Shown here: positions 29,186 to 37,881 of the stretch, in pieces
Position numbering within the stretch: the stretch's first letter is position 1
Layout: each line of letters opens with the position of its first letter
Source: Catalinimonas alkaloidigena
GTDB lineage: Bacteria > Bacteroidota > Bacteroidia > Cytophagales > Cyclobacteriaceae
NCBI RefSeq assembly: GCF_029504655.1
Contig: NZ_JAQFIL010000001.1
Span: forward strand, 2,857,001 to 2,921,000
DNA length: 64,000 nt
Direction: 5' to 3'
Notes under the pieces: model-generated
What the model saw: the letters and a program-made list of their open reading frames with translations, nothing else
What the model was told of the DNA's origin: nothing
The model's database searches: none
Made by a program: the position numbers and the translations under genes

Positions 29186-29983
29186 TTATTTAACAGCCTC
29201 AAAATTTGGTTGTATCTCATTTAAAGCTTGGTCCACATCAATGTATATTTCAAGATCTTTTAATGCAATTACCTGGTAGTTGTTATCATGTAAAAATTTC
29301 AGATAAATTTCAAAAAGTTTAGGAGGAGTAGTCACCCAATCATGTGCATAGTCTGGTACACCATGTACAGTTAACACGACTACTTTTCCATCTTTTGCCT
29401 GCTTAATAGCATTGATCACGCGCTCCTTATCCTCACCAGTAGTGCTAAAACTCGGTATGAGGTAAGGGTGATGAATTAATGGGTCGTAAGCCAGACTACC
29501 TCCTGCCCGGGCAAGTCGGTATCCCTGTTTTTTAAGTGTTGTGATAACTTCTTCGTCGGTTTCATAAGCAGGATAAGCGAAAGTAATAGGTTTTTCAAGG
29601 CCTAATGCCACACATTTTTCCTCAATATACGTAAGTTCTTTGATCAGTTCAGCTTCATCAATCCGGTTCACATGGGTGTGGTGATGGGTATGATTGGCAA
29701 TTTCAAATCCCATCTCTCCAAGCTTCTGTATCTGCTCCCAGGACATGTATTTACTTTTATCCTCAAAGTCAGGTGGAAATTCACAAACAAAAAATGTAGC
29801 TCCAAATCCATATTTTTTAAGCAATGGACCTACATAAGTAGCATGGGTACTTACTGCATCATCAAAAGTGAGCACCACCAATTTATCAGGGATTTGCTGT
29901 TTGAAGAACTGGGAAAACACAGGACCCGCTGATAAACAATGGATCAACAATAGTACGATAATCTTAGGCTGTATTTTGATCAT
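29186..29983 (-). CDS. Secreted polysaccharide deacetylase (CE4, NodB homology)
   Basis: ATG 29983 gives a 265-residue protein with a normal signal peptide (IIVLLLIHCLSAGPVFS). Starts further upstream (30022 or 30091) only add a hydrophilic lead. The NodB domain shows LTFDDAVS with the catalytic and metal Asp, NHTHHHTHVN with the metal His residues, and TFAYPAYE. Family members remove N- or O-acetyl groups from polysaccharides such as chitin or xylan. It converges with the GH5-like gene and precedes nothing in an obvious operon, though rhamnose mutarotase lies 120 bp upstream. Confidence 0.87.
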   Translation of the reverse strand: MIKIQPKIIVLLLIHCLSAGPVFSQFFKQQIPDKLVVLTFDDAVSTHATYVGPLLKKYGFGATFFVCEFPPDFEDKSKYMSWEQIQKLGEMGFEIANHTHHHTHVNRIDEAELIKELTYIEEKCVALGLEKPITFAYPAYETDEEVITTLKKQGYRLARAGGSLAYDPLIHHPYLIPSFSTTGEDKERVINAIKQAKDGKVVVLTVHGVPDYAHDWVTTPPKLFEIYLKFLHDNNYQVIALKDLEIYIDVDQALNEIQPNFEAVK

Positions 29984-30103
29984 TCTATTGATAAACTTTT
30001 CATAATGCCATACAGCTTTCATATCAATAAGTATAAAAAATGAATACTTGCATTCATTATTTTGTGATTCATTCAAAGATACATTTGGCATTTTCAGACA
30101 ATA

Positions 30104-30418
30104 CTAGTCAATATGAAAAACTTCCTGCAACGCTTTGGTTACAGGTGAATTATCAGGATTGGTTTCCATAATATCTGCCATATAATCCCACCATCTTCTC
30201 ACCACAGGATGAGATGCCAGCTGATTTCCATCATAATGATCGTCTACTTTTTGAACGGCGAAAAGTGTAAGACTTTCCTCATCCAGATAAATTGAATAGT
30301 CATGGATCCCTGCTTCTTTCAGGCTTTGACTTAGCTCCGGCCAGATTTCATCATGTCTTTTCTTATACTCTTCTTCAAAACCAGCTATCAGTTTCATTGT
30401 AAATGCTTTGCGCTTCAT
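30104..30418 (-). CDS. rhaM: L-rhamnose mutarotase
   Basis: The 104-residue cytosolic protein interconverts the alpha and beta anomers of L-rhamnose. It matches RhaM over its full length: Y18 and H22 in EYKKRHDEIWPEL and the paired Trp W76-W77 in VRRWWDYM are at the positions used by the E. coli enzyme. No other rhamnose genes (rhaA, rhaB, rhaD) are in the window, so it probably serves uptake of rhamnose released elsewhere. Confidence 0.93.
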   Translation of the reverse strand: MKRKAFTMKLIAGFEEEYKKRHDEIWPELSQSLKEAGIHDYSIYLDEESLTLFAVQKVDDHYDGNQLASHPVVRRWWDYMADIMETNPDNSPVTKALQEVFHID

Positions 30419-30692
30419 ATCTTATATAGGTTAGCTCTAAATAGTTTTTGCTCTTCTAATTTTTGCAAAATTCACAAAACGATGGCTTCGCCAAAAGACC
30501 ATAAAGCCTATGCTATCCAGGCAGCAGATCACCTTTCATAATCATCTGATTTTCAGGTCTGTATAAATATTGATTTAAGTAAAATCTAAAACCAGTCTGG
30601 ATATGTTTTATGGCATACCGTATTCATAAAAATGCAATGCCACTTCTGCTATTCCGTCCTGTTCTATCTGCTATGTATAATGAAAGCAGTAC

Positions 30693-31310
30693 TTATTTAT
30701 GCCGCAAATAAAGTTTGTTGATCTTCTCTTTGGCTCTCTTTAAACGCATTTTCACCGCACTTTCTGAAAGATTAAGCGTTTGCTGTATATCTTTAATTTG
30801 GTGTTTTTCTTTGTATTTGAGTAATAAAAGCATTTTTTCTTCCGGGGTCATTTGCTCTAAAAGTTCCATCAAAACTTTTTCACTTAAAGCTTCACTAATT
30901 TCTTCTTCGCTTTCAATGATATCTCCTACTTCATCGCTCAGCTTCTCAGTGATGACACTGTGCACGTTTTTTTTATGCTTCCTCAGGTAATCAATGCAGG
31001 TGCTGTGTATGATCGTAAACAGCCAGGTAGAAAATTTGGCCTCATTCCGAAAGTCTTTGATACGTAAAAAAATTTTAATGAGAATTTCCTGCATCAAGTC
31101 TTCACTAGCCGCATCCTGCTTTACATAAGAGTTGCATTTTTTAAGAATTTTCTTCTCATGCCTTCGGGTCAGCTCCGCAAAAAACCTTTGATCACCGCTC
31201 TCCTTTAACTGATTCGCTAAATCTTCATCACTTAATTTTTCTAATCCAATCATTGTATCATAAGAGTCATTATTTTTTAAAATATAATTAATCATATAAT
31301 TATCACTCAT
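30693..31310 (-). CDS. ECF-type RNA polymerase sigma factor
   Basis: ATG 31310 gives 205 residues; the upstream TTG-type frame start would overlap the divergent gene. Region 2 is seen in DLMQEILIKIFLRIKDF and FSTWLFTIIHSTCIDYLRK. Region 4 has the helix-turn-helix DIQQTLNLSESAVKMRLKRA. No anti-sigma factor lies next to it. It is divergent from the four-gene amidoligase set, 55 bp away, so control of that set is a reasonable inference. Confidence 0.92.
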   Translation of the reverse strand: MSDNYMINYILKNNDSYDTMIGLEKLSDEDLANQLKESGDQRFFAELTRRHEKKILKKCNSYVKQDAASEDLMQEILIKIFLRIKDFRNEAKFSTWLFTIIHSTCIDYLRKHKKNVHSVITEKLSDEVGDIIESEEEISEALSEKVLMELLEQMTPEEKMLLLLKYKEKHQIKDIQQTLNLSESAVKMRLKRAKEKINKLYLRHK

Positions 31311-31365
31311 ACATGTGACTTTTGATTTCAGTGCCGTCAAAGTAGTAAAATTATTGAAATCAAGC

Positions 31366-32082
31366 ATGGATGATAATAAACATGTACTTACTGTCAATAT
31401 AAAGCCCCAGCCAGACGATGTTACCTGTGGACCTACTTGTCTGCATGCGCTGTATAATTACTACCAGGATCACTTAGACATGGAAGTAGTGATCGGAGAA
31501 GTACAGCAATTAAAAAGTGGTGGTACTTTGGCAGTTTATCTGGGCATTCACGCTTTACAACGTGGCTATCAGGCAACTATCTATACCTATAACCTTCACA
31601 TATTTGATCCCACCTGGTTTACCGAAAACACTCAGCTGCATGTTAAGCTGAGACAACAGGCTTCTGTGAAAAGACAATTAAGGATAAAGCTGGCTACGGA
31701 TGCATATGTTCAGTTTTTAAGCCTTGGCGGTAAAATTTTGTATGAAGAACTTACTCCCAGGCTTTTGAAAAAATATCTGGTAAAACAGATTCCTATTTTG
31801 ACCGGCTTGAGCGCAACCTATCTGTATCAGTGCGCACGAGAAATTGCTGAGACCAATCAGTATCATGATATCAAAGGGGAACCCAGCGGTCACTTTGTGC
31901 TGATCAAAGGTTATGACAGGGACAGCCGTATGGTTCATATTTCTGACCCTTTGAATCCGAATCCGGTAGCCAAAACCGAACAACATTACCAGGTACCAAT
32001 TGACCGACTTATCAATGCCATCTTACTGGGCATTGTCACTTACGATGCGAATTTATTAATCATTCAGCCGAAAAAAAGTTAA
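31366..32082 (+). CDS. C39-like (papain-fold) cysteine peptidase
   Basis: ATG 31366 gives 238 residues with no signal peptide. The motif DVTCGPTCLHALYNYY matches the catalytic Cys region of peptidase C39-like proteins (C21). The catalytic His is in GHFVLIKGYD and the following Asp in MVHISDPLNPN. C39 domains normally cut double-glycine leaders in bacteriocin exporters, but here there is no transporter. It is the first gene of a run with an ATP-grasp ligase (1-bp gap), a GCS2 ligase and N-formylglutamate amidohydrolase, so it may process or transfer the peptide-like product. Confidence 0.82.
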   Translation: MDDNKHVLTVNIKPQPDDVTCGPTCLHALYNYYQDHLDMEVVIGEVQQLKSGGTLAVYLGIHALQRGYQATIYTYNLHIFDPTWFTENTQLHVKLRQQASVKRQLRIKLATDAYVQFLSLGGKILYEELTPRLLKKYLVKQIPILTGLSATYLYQCAREIAETNQYHDIKGEPSGHFVLIKGYDRDSRMVHISDPLNPNPVAKTEQHYQVPIDRLINAILLGIVTYDANLLIIQPKKS

Positions 32083-32083
32083 G

Positions 32084-33532
32084 ATGTCTAAACTAATCGT
32101 TACAGAAAACCCAAATAACTGGAAATTTAAAATTGAAGGCGTTCAGGTGATTACTCCCGCTGACTATTTCGGAGAGACACAATTATTGAAAGCTAAAAAC
32201 ACAAAAATTCTCAATTTCTGCCGTTCCTATCAGTACCAAAGCCTTGGTTATTATGTATCGCTTCTAGCAGAGGCCAGAGGGCATAAAGTAATGCCTCGTA
32301 TATCAGCGATTCAGGATTTTCGTTTCCCTTCCCTGATCCGCGAAGACAGCTTAGATTTTGATGAACTGATACAGGATACTTTTAAGCAGGTAAACGAAAA
32401 AACAGTTGAGATGCGCATTTATATGGGTAAAACTCAGAATGAGGCTTTCCTGAAACTTGCTTCTTTACTATTCAATCTCCTGCAAACGCCTTTGCTAAAA
32501 GCACGATTTGTAAAGAAAGAGAAAAAATGGTTGCTCCAGTATATTCAGCCGGCAAACAATTCAGATATTCCTGATGAGGATAAACCTATACTCCACGCAT
32601 CACTGCAGGCTTACTTTGAGGGCAAAAAAACATTTGGAAGCAACATATCCCGCAAAAAGTACGACCTGGCAATCCTGGTAAGTCAGGAGGAAAAAACACC
32701 CCCTTCCAATGTTAAGGCGATTCAAAAATTCGTGAAGGCGGCGGACAAGACCGGTTTTAGTGTAGACCTCATCACCAAAAATGATCTGAGCAAACTGATC
32801 CAGTATGATGCCTTATTTATTCGTGAAACAACGAATGTAAACCATCATACTTTTCGTTTTGCGAAAAAAGCAGAGGCAGAGGGTTTAATCGTCATTGATG
32901 ACTCTGATTCCATTCTTAAATGCACCAATAAAGTGTATTTAAACGAGGTACTTCAGGCCAACCAGATTCTTACCCCCAAATCTATGATGGTGCGTAAAGA
33001 AACCCCCTTGTCTGCATTATATGATTTTGGCTTTCCTCTGGTATTAAAACAACCGGACAGCTGTTTTTCCAAAGGGGTAATCAAAATCAATTCAGAGCCG
33101 GAACTGGTGCCGGCCATGCAAAGCCTTTTCCAAAATTCTGAATTACTGATAGCCCAGGAATTTATGCCCACAGCTTTTGATTGGCGTATTGGTATCATCA
33201 ACAATGAACCACTGTATATCTGCAAGTATTTTATGGCTCGCAATCACTGGCAGATTGTTAACTGGTCAAAGGCTAAGGATAAAGATGGCAAAGCTGAAAC
33301 ATTGACTTTGAGTGAAGCTCCCAAAGCATTGATAGATACCGCCGTAAAAGCTACCAGGCTCATTGGTGATAGTCTTTACGGTGTTGATATCAAAGAAGTA
33401 AACGGCCAGTACTTCGTAATTGAAGTAAATGATAATCCGAGTATAGATAGTGGCATAGAAGACAAGATGATTAAGGATCAACTGTATTTAAGCATTATGG
33501 ATACTCTTTTACAACGTGTCAAATCTAACTAA
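32084..33532 (+). CDS. RLAN-domain RimK-type ATP-grasp ligase
   Basis: The 482-residue protein has an N-terminal RimK-like ATP-grasp-associated (RLAN) domain (about 1-200; NFCRSYQYQSLGYYVSLLAE) and an ATP-grasp domain (about 200-480). The grasp part shows FPLVLKQPDSCFSKGVI, the QEFMPTAFDWRIGI region and the metal-binding end YFVIEVNDNPSID. RimK relatives join an amino group to a carboxylate using ATP. The start follows the previous stop by one base, showing tight coupling. No ribosomal S6 gene is near, so a role in small-peptide synthesis is more likely than S6 modification. Confidence 0.9.
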   Translation: MSKLIVTENPNNWKFKIEGVQVITPADYFGETQLLKAKNTKILNFCRSYQYQSLGYYVSLLAEARGHKVMPRISAIQDFRFPSLIREDSLDFDELIQDTFKQVNEKTVEMRIYMGKTQNEAFLKLASLLFNLLQTPLLKARFVKKEKKWLLQYIQPANNSDIPDEDKPILHASLQAYFEGKKTFGSNISRKKYDLAILVSQEEKTPPSNVKAIQKFVKAADKTGFSVDLITKNDLSKLIQYDALFIRETTNVNHHTFRFAKKAEAEGLIVIDDSDSILKCTNKVYLNEVLQANQILTPKSMMVRKETPLSALYDFGFPLVLKQPDSCFSKGVIKINSEPELVPAMQSLFQNSELLIAQEFMPTAFDWRIGIINNEPLYICKYFMARNHWQIVNWSKAKDKDGKAETLTLSEAPKALIDTAVKATRLIGDSLYGVDIKEVNGQYFVIEVNDNPSIDSGIEDKMIKDQLYLSIMDTLLQRVKSN

Positions 33533-33533
33533 T

Positions 33534-34799
33534 ATGCAAAACCGCAAACCTCTTCATCTTTTCCAGGCCTACGGTGTGGAACTGGAATACATGATCGTTG
33601 ATAAAAACACACTGAACATAAAACCCATTGCGGATGAGTTACTGAAAGCCGCGGCAGGTGAATATGTTGACGAGTATGAGAACGGATCAGTTACCTGGTC
33701 TAATGAACTGGTAAGACACGTAATTGAATTGAAATGTACCCAACCTACTGCTGATCTGTGGAGACTGGCAGACGATTTTGCTACGAATGTAAAGCAGATC
33801 AATCATTTGCTGGCCCAATTTGATGCCAAACTCATGCCTACCGCAGCTCATCCCTGGATGAATCCTGCCCAGGAAACTCAGCTTTGGCCTTATGGTAACA
33901 AAGAAATTTATGAAACTTATGATCGGATTTTCAATTGTAAAGGACATGGATGGTCAAATTTGCAAAGCACACATTTGAATCTGCCTTTTGCTGGGGATGA
34001 AGAATTTGCCAGCTTACATGCTGCAATAAGAGTGCTGATGCCCATTATGCCAGCATTAACCGCCAGTTCTCCTATCCTGGAAGGTGAGTATACCGGTAAA
34101 ATTGACAAAAGATTAGATTACTACCAGCTCAATCAAAAGCAGATTCCGCTGATTACCGGCAAAGTAATTCCTGAGAAAGCTTTTTGTCAGGCTGATTATC
34201 AAAAGCTTATTTATGATCCTATCACCTCGGCTATTAAGCCTTATGATAAAGATAATATCCTGGAAGCCGTATGGTTAAATTCAAGGGGGGCAATAGCAAG
34301 GTTTGACCGTGGATCCATTGAAATCAGAATATTGGATATTCAGGAAAGCCCGCTTGCAGATTTGGCAATTCTTAACCTGATTATCCATGTGCTAAAATTA
34401 CTGGTAGAAGAAAAACTAAGTACTTTTAATGAGCAAAAGTCCTGGTCAGAGGATGCGTTATTCAACATATTTAGCAATGTAATTGAGCATGCAGAAGATA
34501 CGCTCATAGAAGAAAATAATTATCTTAAACTGCTTGGATGGGATAAAAAAAGGGTAAAAGCAAAACAAATTTGGCTGCACTTGTACAAACTCGTGTTATC
34601 CCATTATCCTGAAGCAATCGCGAACTGGGCTCCCACCCTGGATACGCTACTTCTACGAGGTTCATTGGGTAACAAGATTCTCCAACTTACTGACGGCATT
34701 TACACTCAAGAGAACCTAAAATTAATTTATAGCGAATTGAGTGACTGTCTGGATGAAAATGAAACTTTTGAAACATGGCAAACTACGCATGTTTCCTGA
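33534..34799 (+). CDS. GCS2-type glutamate-cysteine ligase family protein
   Basis: ATG 33534, directly after the stop of the ATP-grasp gene, gives 421 residues; a GTG at 33516 is possible. Family features are YGVELEYMIVD near the start, SNELVRHVIELK, a HPWMNP motif, STHLNLPF and RGSIEIRILD. GCS2 enzymes form gamma-glutamyl amide bonds with ATP, as in glutathione, or related carboxylate-amine ligations. A second amide-forming enzyme next to an ATP-grasp implies two successive couplings. It overlaps the next gene by 25 bp. Confidence 0.88.
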   Translation: MQNRKPLHLFQAYGVELEYMIVDKNTLNIKPIADELLKAAAGEYVDEYENGSVTWSNELVRHVIELKCTQPTADLWRLADDFATNVKQINHLLAQFDAKLMPTAAHPWMNPAQETQLWPYGNKEIYETYDRIFNCKGHGWSNLQSTHLNLPFAGDEEFASLHAAIRVLMPIMPALTASSPILEGEYTGKIDKRLDYYQLNQKQIPLITGKVIPEKAFCQADYQKLIYDPITSAIKPYDKDNILEAVWLNSRGAIARFDRGSIEIRILDIQESPLADLAILNLIIHVLKLLVEEKLSTFNEQKSWSEDALFNIFSNVIEHAEDTLIEENNYLKLLGWDKKRVKAKQIWLHLYKLVLSHYPEAIANWAPTLDTLLLRGSLGNKILQLTDGIYTQENLKLIYSELSDCLDENETFETWQTTHVS

Positions 34800-35488
34800 G
34801 CTGTGAGCACGGAGGTTATGAAATACCTCCCACCTATCAACAATATTTCATCGGTCAGGAAGCTATTCTTCAAAGTCATCGCGGATGGGACCCGGGAACA
34901 CTTGATCTTGCCAAAGTACTTTCAGCAAAGCTGGAGCTTCCTTTGGTGTCCTGTACCATAAGCAGGTTGCTGATAGAGATGAATCGCTCATTAGGACACC
35001 CACAGCTTTATTCAGAGTTCACAAACTATCTTTCCTACGAGGAAAAAGCACTACTTATAAAGGAGTTATATCTTCCCTACAGAAATAAGATCACGTCAAT
35101 TATTGAAAAGAACATAGAAGATAAGCAAACGAACGTACATTTTTCTATACACTCATTTACACCCGTTTATGATGGTAATATTAGAAATCTGGATATAGGA
35201 ATTCTGTTTGACCCGGGACGAAAGCTTGAGTTAGGTATTGCCAAACAGATAAAACCCGAATTGGTCGATTTATTACCCAGAAGCAAAATATTTTTTAATG
35301 AGCCTTACCGGGGAATTGATGATGGACTTACTTCTTACTTAAGAACAAAATACAAGGATAGCAGATATGCAGGTATAGAAATTGAAATCAACCAAAAATG
35401 GGTAGGCACTGATCATTTTATAGATATTACCAGAGCAATGGAAATTATATTGAATGGTTTCAAAACCAGAAAGCCAGTGACAAAATAA
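34775..35488 (+). CDS. N-formylglutamate amidohydrolase family protein
   Basis: The 237-residue protein has the family's zinc-binding and substrate motifs: LSCEHGGYEIP near the start, SRLLIEMNRSLGH and VHFSIHSFTP. Known members hydrolyse N-formyl-glutamate or N-acyl-glutamate in histidine degradation. With two glutamyl-type ligases upstream, this one may remove an N-acyl or formyl group from a glutamyl intermediate. The ATG lies 25 bp inside the previous gene, so the four genes form one operon ending at a hairpin that overlaps this stop codon. Confidence 0.87.
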   Translation: MANYACFLSCEHGGYEIPPTYQQYFIGQEAILQSHRGWDPGTLDLAKVLSAKLELPLVSCTISRLLIEMNRSLGHPQLYSEFTNYLSYEEKALLIKELYLPYRNKITSIIEKNIEDKQTNVHFSIHSFTPVYDGNIRNLDIGILFDPGRKLELGIAKQIKPELVDLLPRSKIFFNEPYRGIDDGLTSYLRTKYKDSRYAGIEIEINQKWVGTDHFIDITRAMEIILNGFKTRKPVTK

Positions 35489-35500
35489 TCACTGGCTTTA
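35472..35500 (+). terminator. Hairpin terminator overlapping the stop of the amidoligase operon
   Basis: A perfect 9-bp stem (AGCCAGTGA / TCACTGGCT) has an 8-base loop that includes the TAA stop codon. It is followed by only a short TTTA, so it is a modest terminator or an mRNA 3' end stabiliser. Confidence 0.7.
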
Positions 35501-35534
35501 CTTATTACAAGCACTGAAAACACTGTTAATCAAT

Positions 35535-35945
35535 TCATTCTAATTCATTTTTTTCACTCTCAATATTATCCGCCATCAGCATATTGAGTAATTGATGTAA
35601 TCTTGTTTTGGTAGCACTGAACTTATGCATCAATTCATAATACTCTTTTTCAAGTAGCATCTCGTTTGTGATTTCAAGATGTTCTCTAACAAAAATTGCA
35701 AATAACATCATGCTTTGACGGTTTGCTTTATTGTCCACAAAAAACTTTCTGATCGCATTATTCATGTTATACATGCTGTTCTTTTCAGAAATGAGATACT
35801 TATTAAAATGTCTCTGAAAATCATCACATGCCTGAGCAAAAGAAAAGCCTTTTAGTAGTTTCTCTTCAGAAAGCTTGTCTTTATATTCATTATAAAATGA
35901 TTCAGCCCCATTAGGTTGGATTTCAAGTTCTGGAAAGCGCATCAT
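35535..35945 (-). CDS. Hypothetical protein, all-helical
   Basis: The 136-residue protein has no signal peptide or membrane segment. It is rich in charged, helix-forming residues and has no motif that I recognise. The reading frame is well formed and converges with the amidoligase operon, so it is likely real. Start could be either of two adjacent ATGs. Its function is unknown. Confidence 0.6.
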   Translation of the reverse strand: MMRFPELEIQPNGAESFYNEYKDKLSEEKLLKGFSFAQACDDFQRHFNKYLISEKNSMYNMNNAIRKFFVDNKANRQSMMLFAIFVREHLEITNEMLLEKEYYELMHKFSATKTRLHQLLNMLMADNIESEKNELE

Positions 35946-36573
35946 ATTTTTAAGTATTTAAATTTCTATCTTTAATATATATGCAATATAAATAAGAATA
36001 TTGAAGTTTCAAATTAAAATAGTTCAATTTTATAATTTTTACATTTATTCTTACATCGGTTTTTTACCGTTTTCACATCACGAATTATCCAAAAGGATAA
36101 TGATCGCGGTTTTGCACAAAAAAAAAGTAGATATTCTTACTGATATAATAGAATTGAGAAGAAGGGCTTTTAGATGTTATATGTGTCCTTATTTAGTTCT
36201 TGGGGTGAACCCATTCATTTAAAAAACTAAAGGAGGGTAAGATACCCTCCTAAGTCCATTTCCATCAAGTAAACAGCCCAATTGTTTTTCCAGCGACCGC
36301 CGAAGCGGTGTTTCAGTCAAAAAAATTAAAAATGGTCAAGTCAAAAAAATCTGGAATAACAATTTGCAACAGGTATTTCTAATTTCGTGCCTATCCTAAT
36401 CTGTGCTGATTTTTTAAGATTAGGTGGACATTTTAAAGCGAGATTTCCCCATCAGTGTAGAAAATACGCATCAATTCCACATTGATTTTCCTGATAAATG
36501 AAGTCATTCTTAAGTAACGAATTGCTCAATTATGGGTTATAGCATTAAGGATTTGAAAATTTTTTAAACATTA
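35946..36573. other. Intergenic region, about 630 bp, with hairpins
   Basis: No convincing gene is present; a 73-codon frame at 36001-36222 starts with TTG and has no recognisable protein. Two perfect inverted repeats are seen: AGGAGGGTA/TACCCTCCT at 36231-36251, with a T-rich run beyond it on the minus strand, and CCTAATCT/AGATTAGG at 36395-36424. A 12-bp direct repeat (AGTCAAAAAAAT) occurs at 36315 and 36339. The region precedes the damaged ftsH and may hold its promoter or a small RNA. Confidence 0.5.
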
Positions 36574-36648
36574 ATGATGAATTAGGAGCAAAACCATATA
36601 GATCAAAAAAAATCAAAGCATGGGAGACCTAATAATTCATGGATAAGA

Positions 36649-37881
36649 ATGCTATTCTTAGGGCTTCTCATCATATTTGGTTTCTATTTTTTCGGGCAGA
36701 CCAACAGTAGCACTCAGGTTATCACCTGGCAACAATTGGAAGAAAAGTATTTACAAAAAGGCCAGGTTGAAAGTATTGAGATTATCAATAAAAAAATCGC
36801 AAATGTTTATTTGAAGGATAGTGTTAACAAGGCTGATGAAAAGGACACTGGCATATTTGACCAAGGATTAAACAACCCTGATTATCAATATACCCTGGGT
36901 TCAGTAGAAACTTTTGAAGATAAAGTGCAAAAGGCTGAAGCCGAATATAACCTTAGTCCTGTCAATGTAAGTTATGTGTATCGTACAAACTGGCTGGAAA
37001 ACCTGCTTCCCTGGTTATTGCCAATCTTTCTTATTGTGCTTTTCTTTTATTTTATGCGTAAAAGGGCTCAGCAATCTATGGGCGGAGGAAATAACATCTT
37101 TTCCATCGGTAAGTCAAAAGCCAAAATATATGATGAAACTAACAAACCTTCTGTAAGATTCAAAGACATAGCAGGACTGGACGAAGCCAAAACTGAAGTT
37201 CAGGAAGTAGTGCATTACCTGAGAGATACGCGTAAATATGAAGCTGTAGGCGCTAAAATTCCTAAAGGCATGTTGTTAGTAGGCCCTCCGGGTACTGGTA
37301 AAACGATGATGGCTAAGGCTGTAGCCGGTGAGGCGAATGTTCCTTTTTTATCCATGTCAGGATCTGATTTTGTAGAGATGTTTGTCGGTGTGGGTGCATC
37401 CCGGGTAAGAAACCTTTTCAAGCAAGCCAAAGAGAAAGCTCCCTGTATTATCTTTATAGATGAAATTGATGCCATTGGGCGATCCCGGGGTAAGGCTAAA
37501 TCTATGCAAAGCAATGATGAACAGGAAAACACCCTTAACCAATTACTTCAGGCGCTTGACGGATTTGAGACCAATTCAGGCGTAATTGTAATGGCAGCTA
37601 CCAATCGCAGAGATGTACTGGATAAAGCTTTGCTGAGGCCGGGCCGGTTTGACCGTGAAATATACCTTGACCTTCCAAATCTGGAGGAAAGGAAGGCTAT
37701 TTTTAAAGTTCACCTTGATACAATCAATGTAAAAAATGACATTGAGGTAAATATATTGGCTGCACAAACTGCAGGATTTGCTGGTGCTAATATTGCCAAT
37801 ATTTGTAATGAGGCTGCGTTGATGGCTGCACGTAACGAAAGAGATTATGTAATTAACTCAAGTTGCGAATTAAAAGGTTAA
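36649..37881 (+). pseudogene. ftsH: ftsH, N-terminal fragment (membrane and AAA+ part), interrupted by IS982-type element
   Basis: This fragment has TM1 (1-16), a periplasmic domain, TM2 (about 118-136), and the AAA+ ATPase with Walker A GPPGTGKT (212-219), Walker B IIFIDEID and the arginine-finger region RPGRFDRE. The last native residues are ERDYVIN at base 37856; the rest (to SSCELKG) is read from the insertion sequence. The peptidase half follows at 38788. FtsH is the membrane AAA protease that degrades misfolded membrane and regulatory proteins. Upstream, from ATG 36574, the same frame encodes a plausible cytosolic tail after an in-frame TAG at 36583-36585. Confidence 0.9.

Noticed and set aside
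31315..31365. GTG start for the C39-like peptidase
   Set aside because: It would extend into the sigma-factor promoter gap; ATG 31366 leaves the whole domain and a normal N-terminus.
36001..36222. 73-codon frame upstream of ftsH
   Set aside because: TTG start, no family resemblance, AT-rich hydrophobic start and no conserved motif; probably chance.
36315..36350. 12-bp direct repeat considered as CRISPR or transposon end
   Set aside because: Only two short copies, mostly a run of A, with no repeat-spacer pattern and no cas genes.
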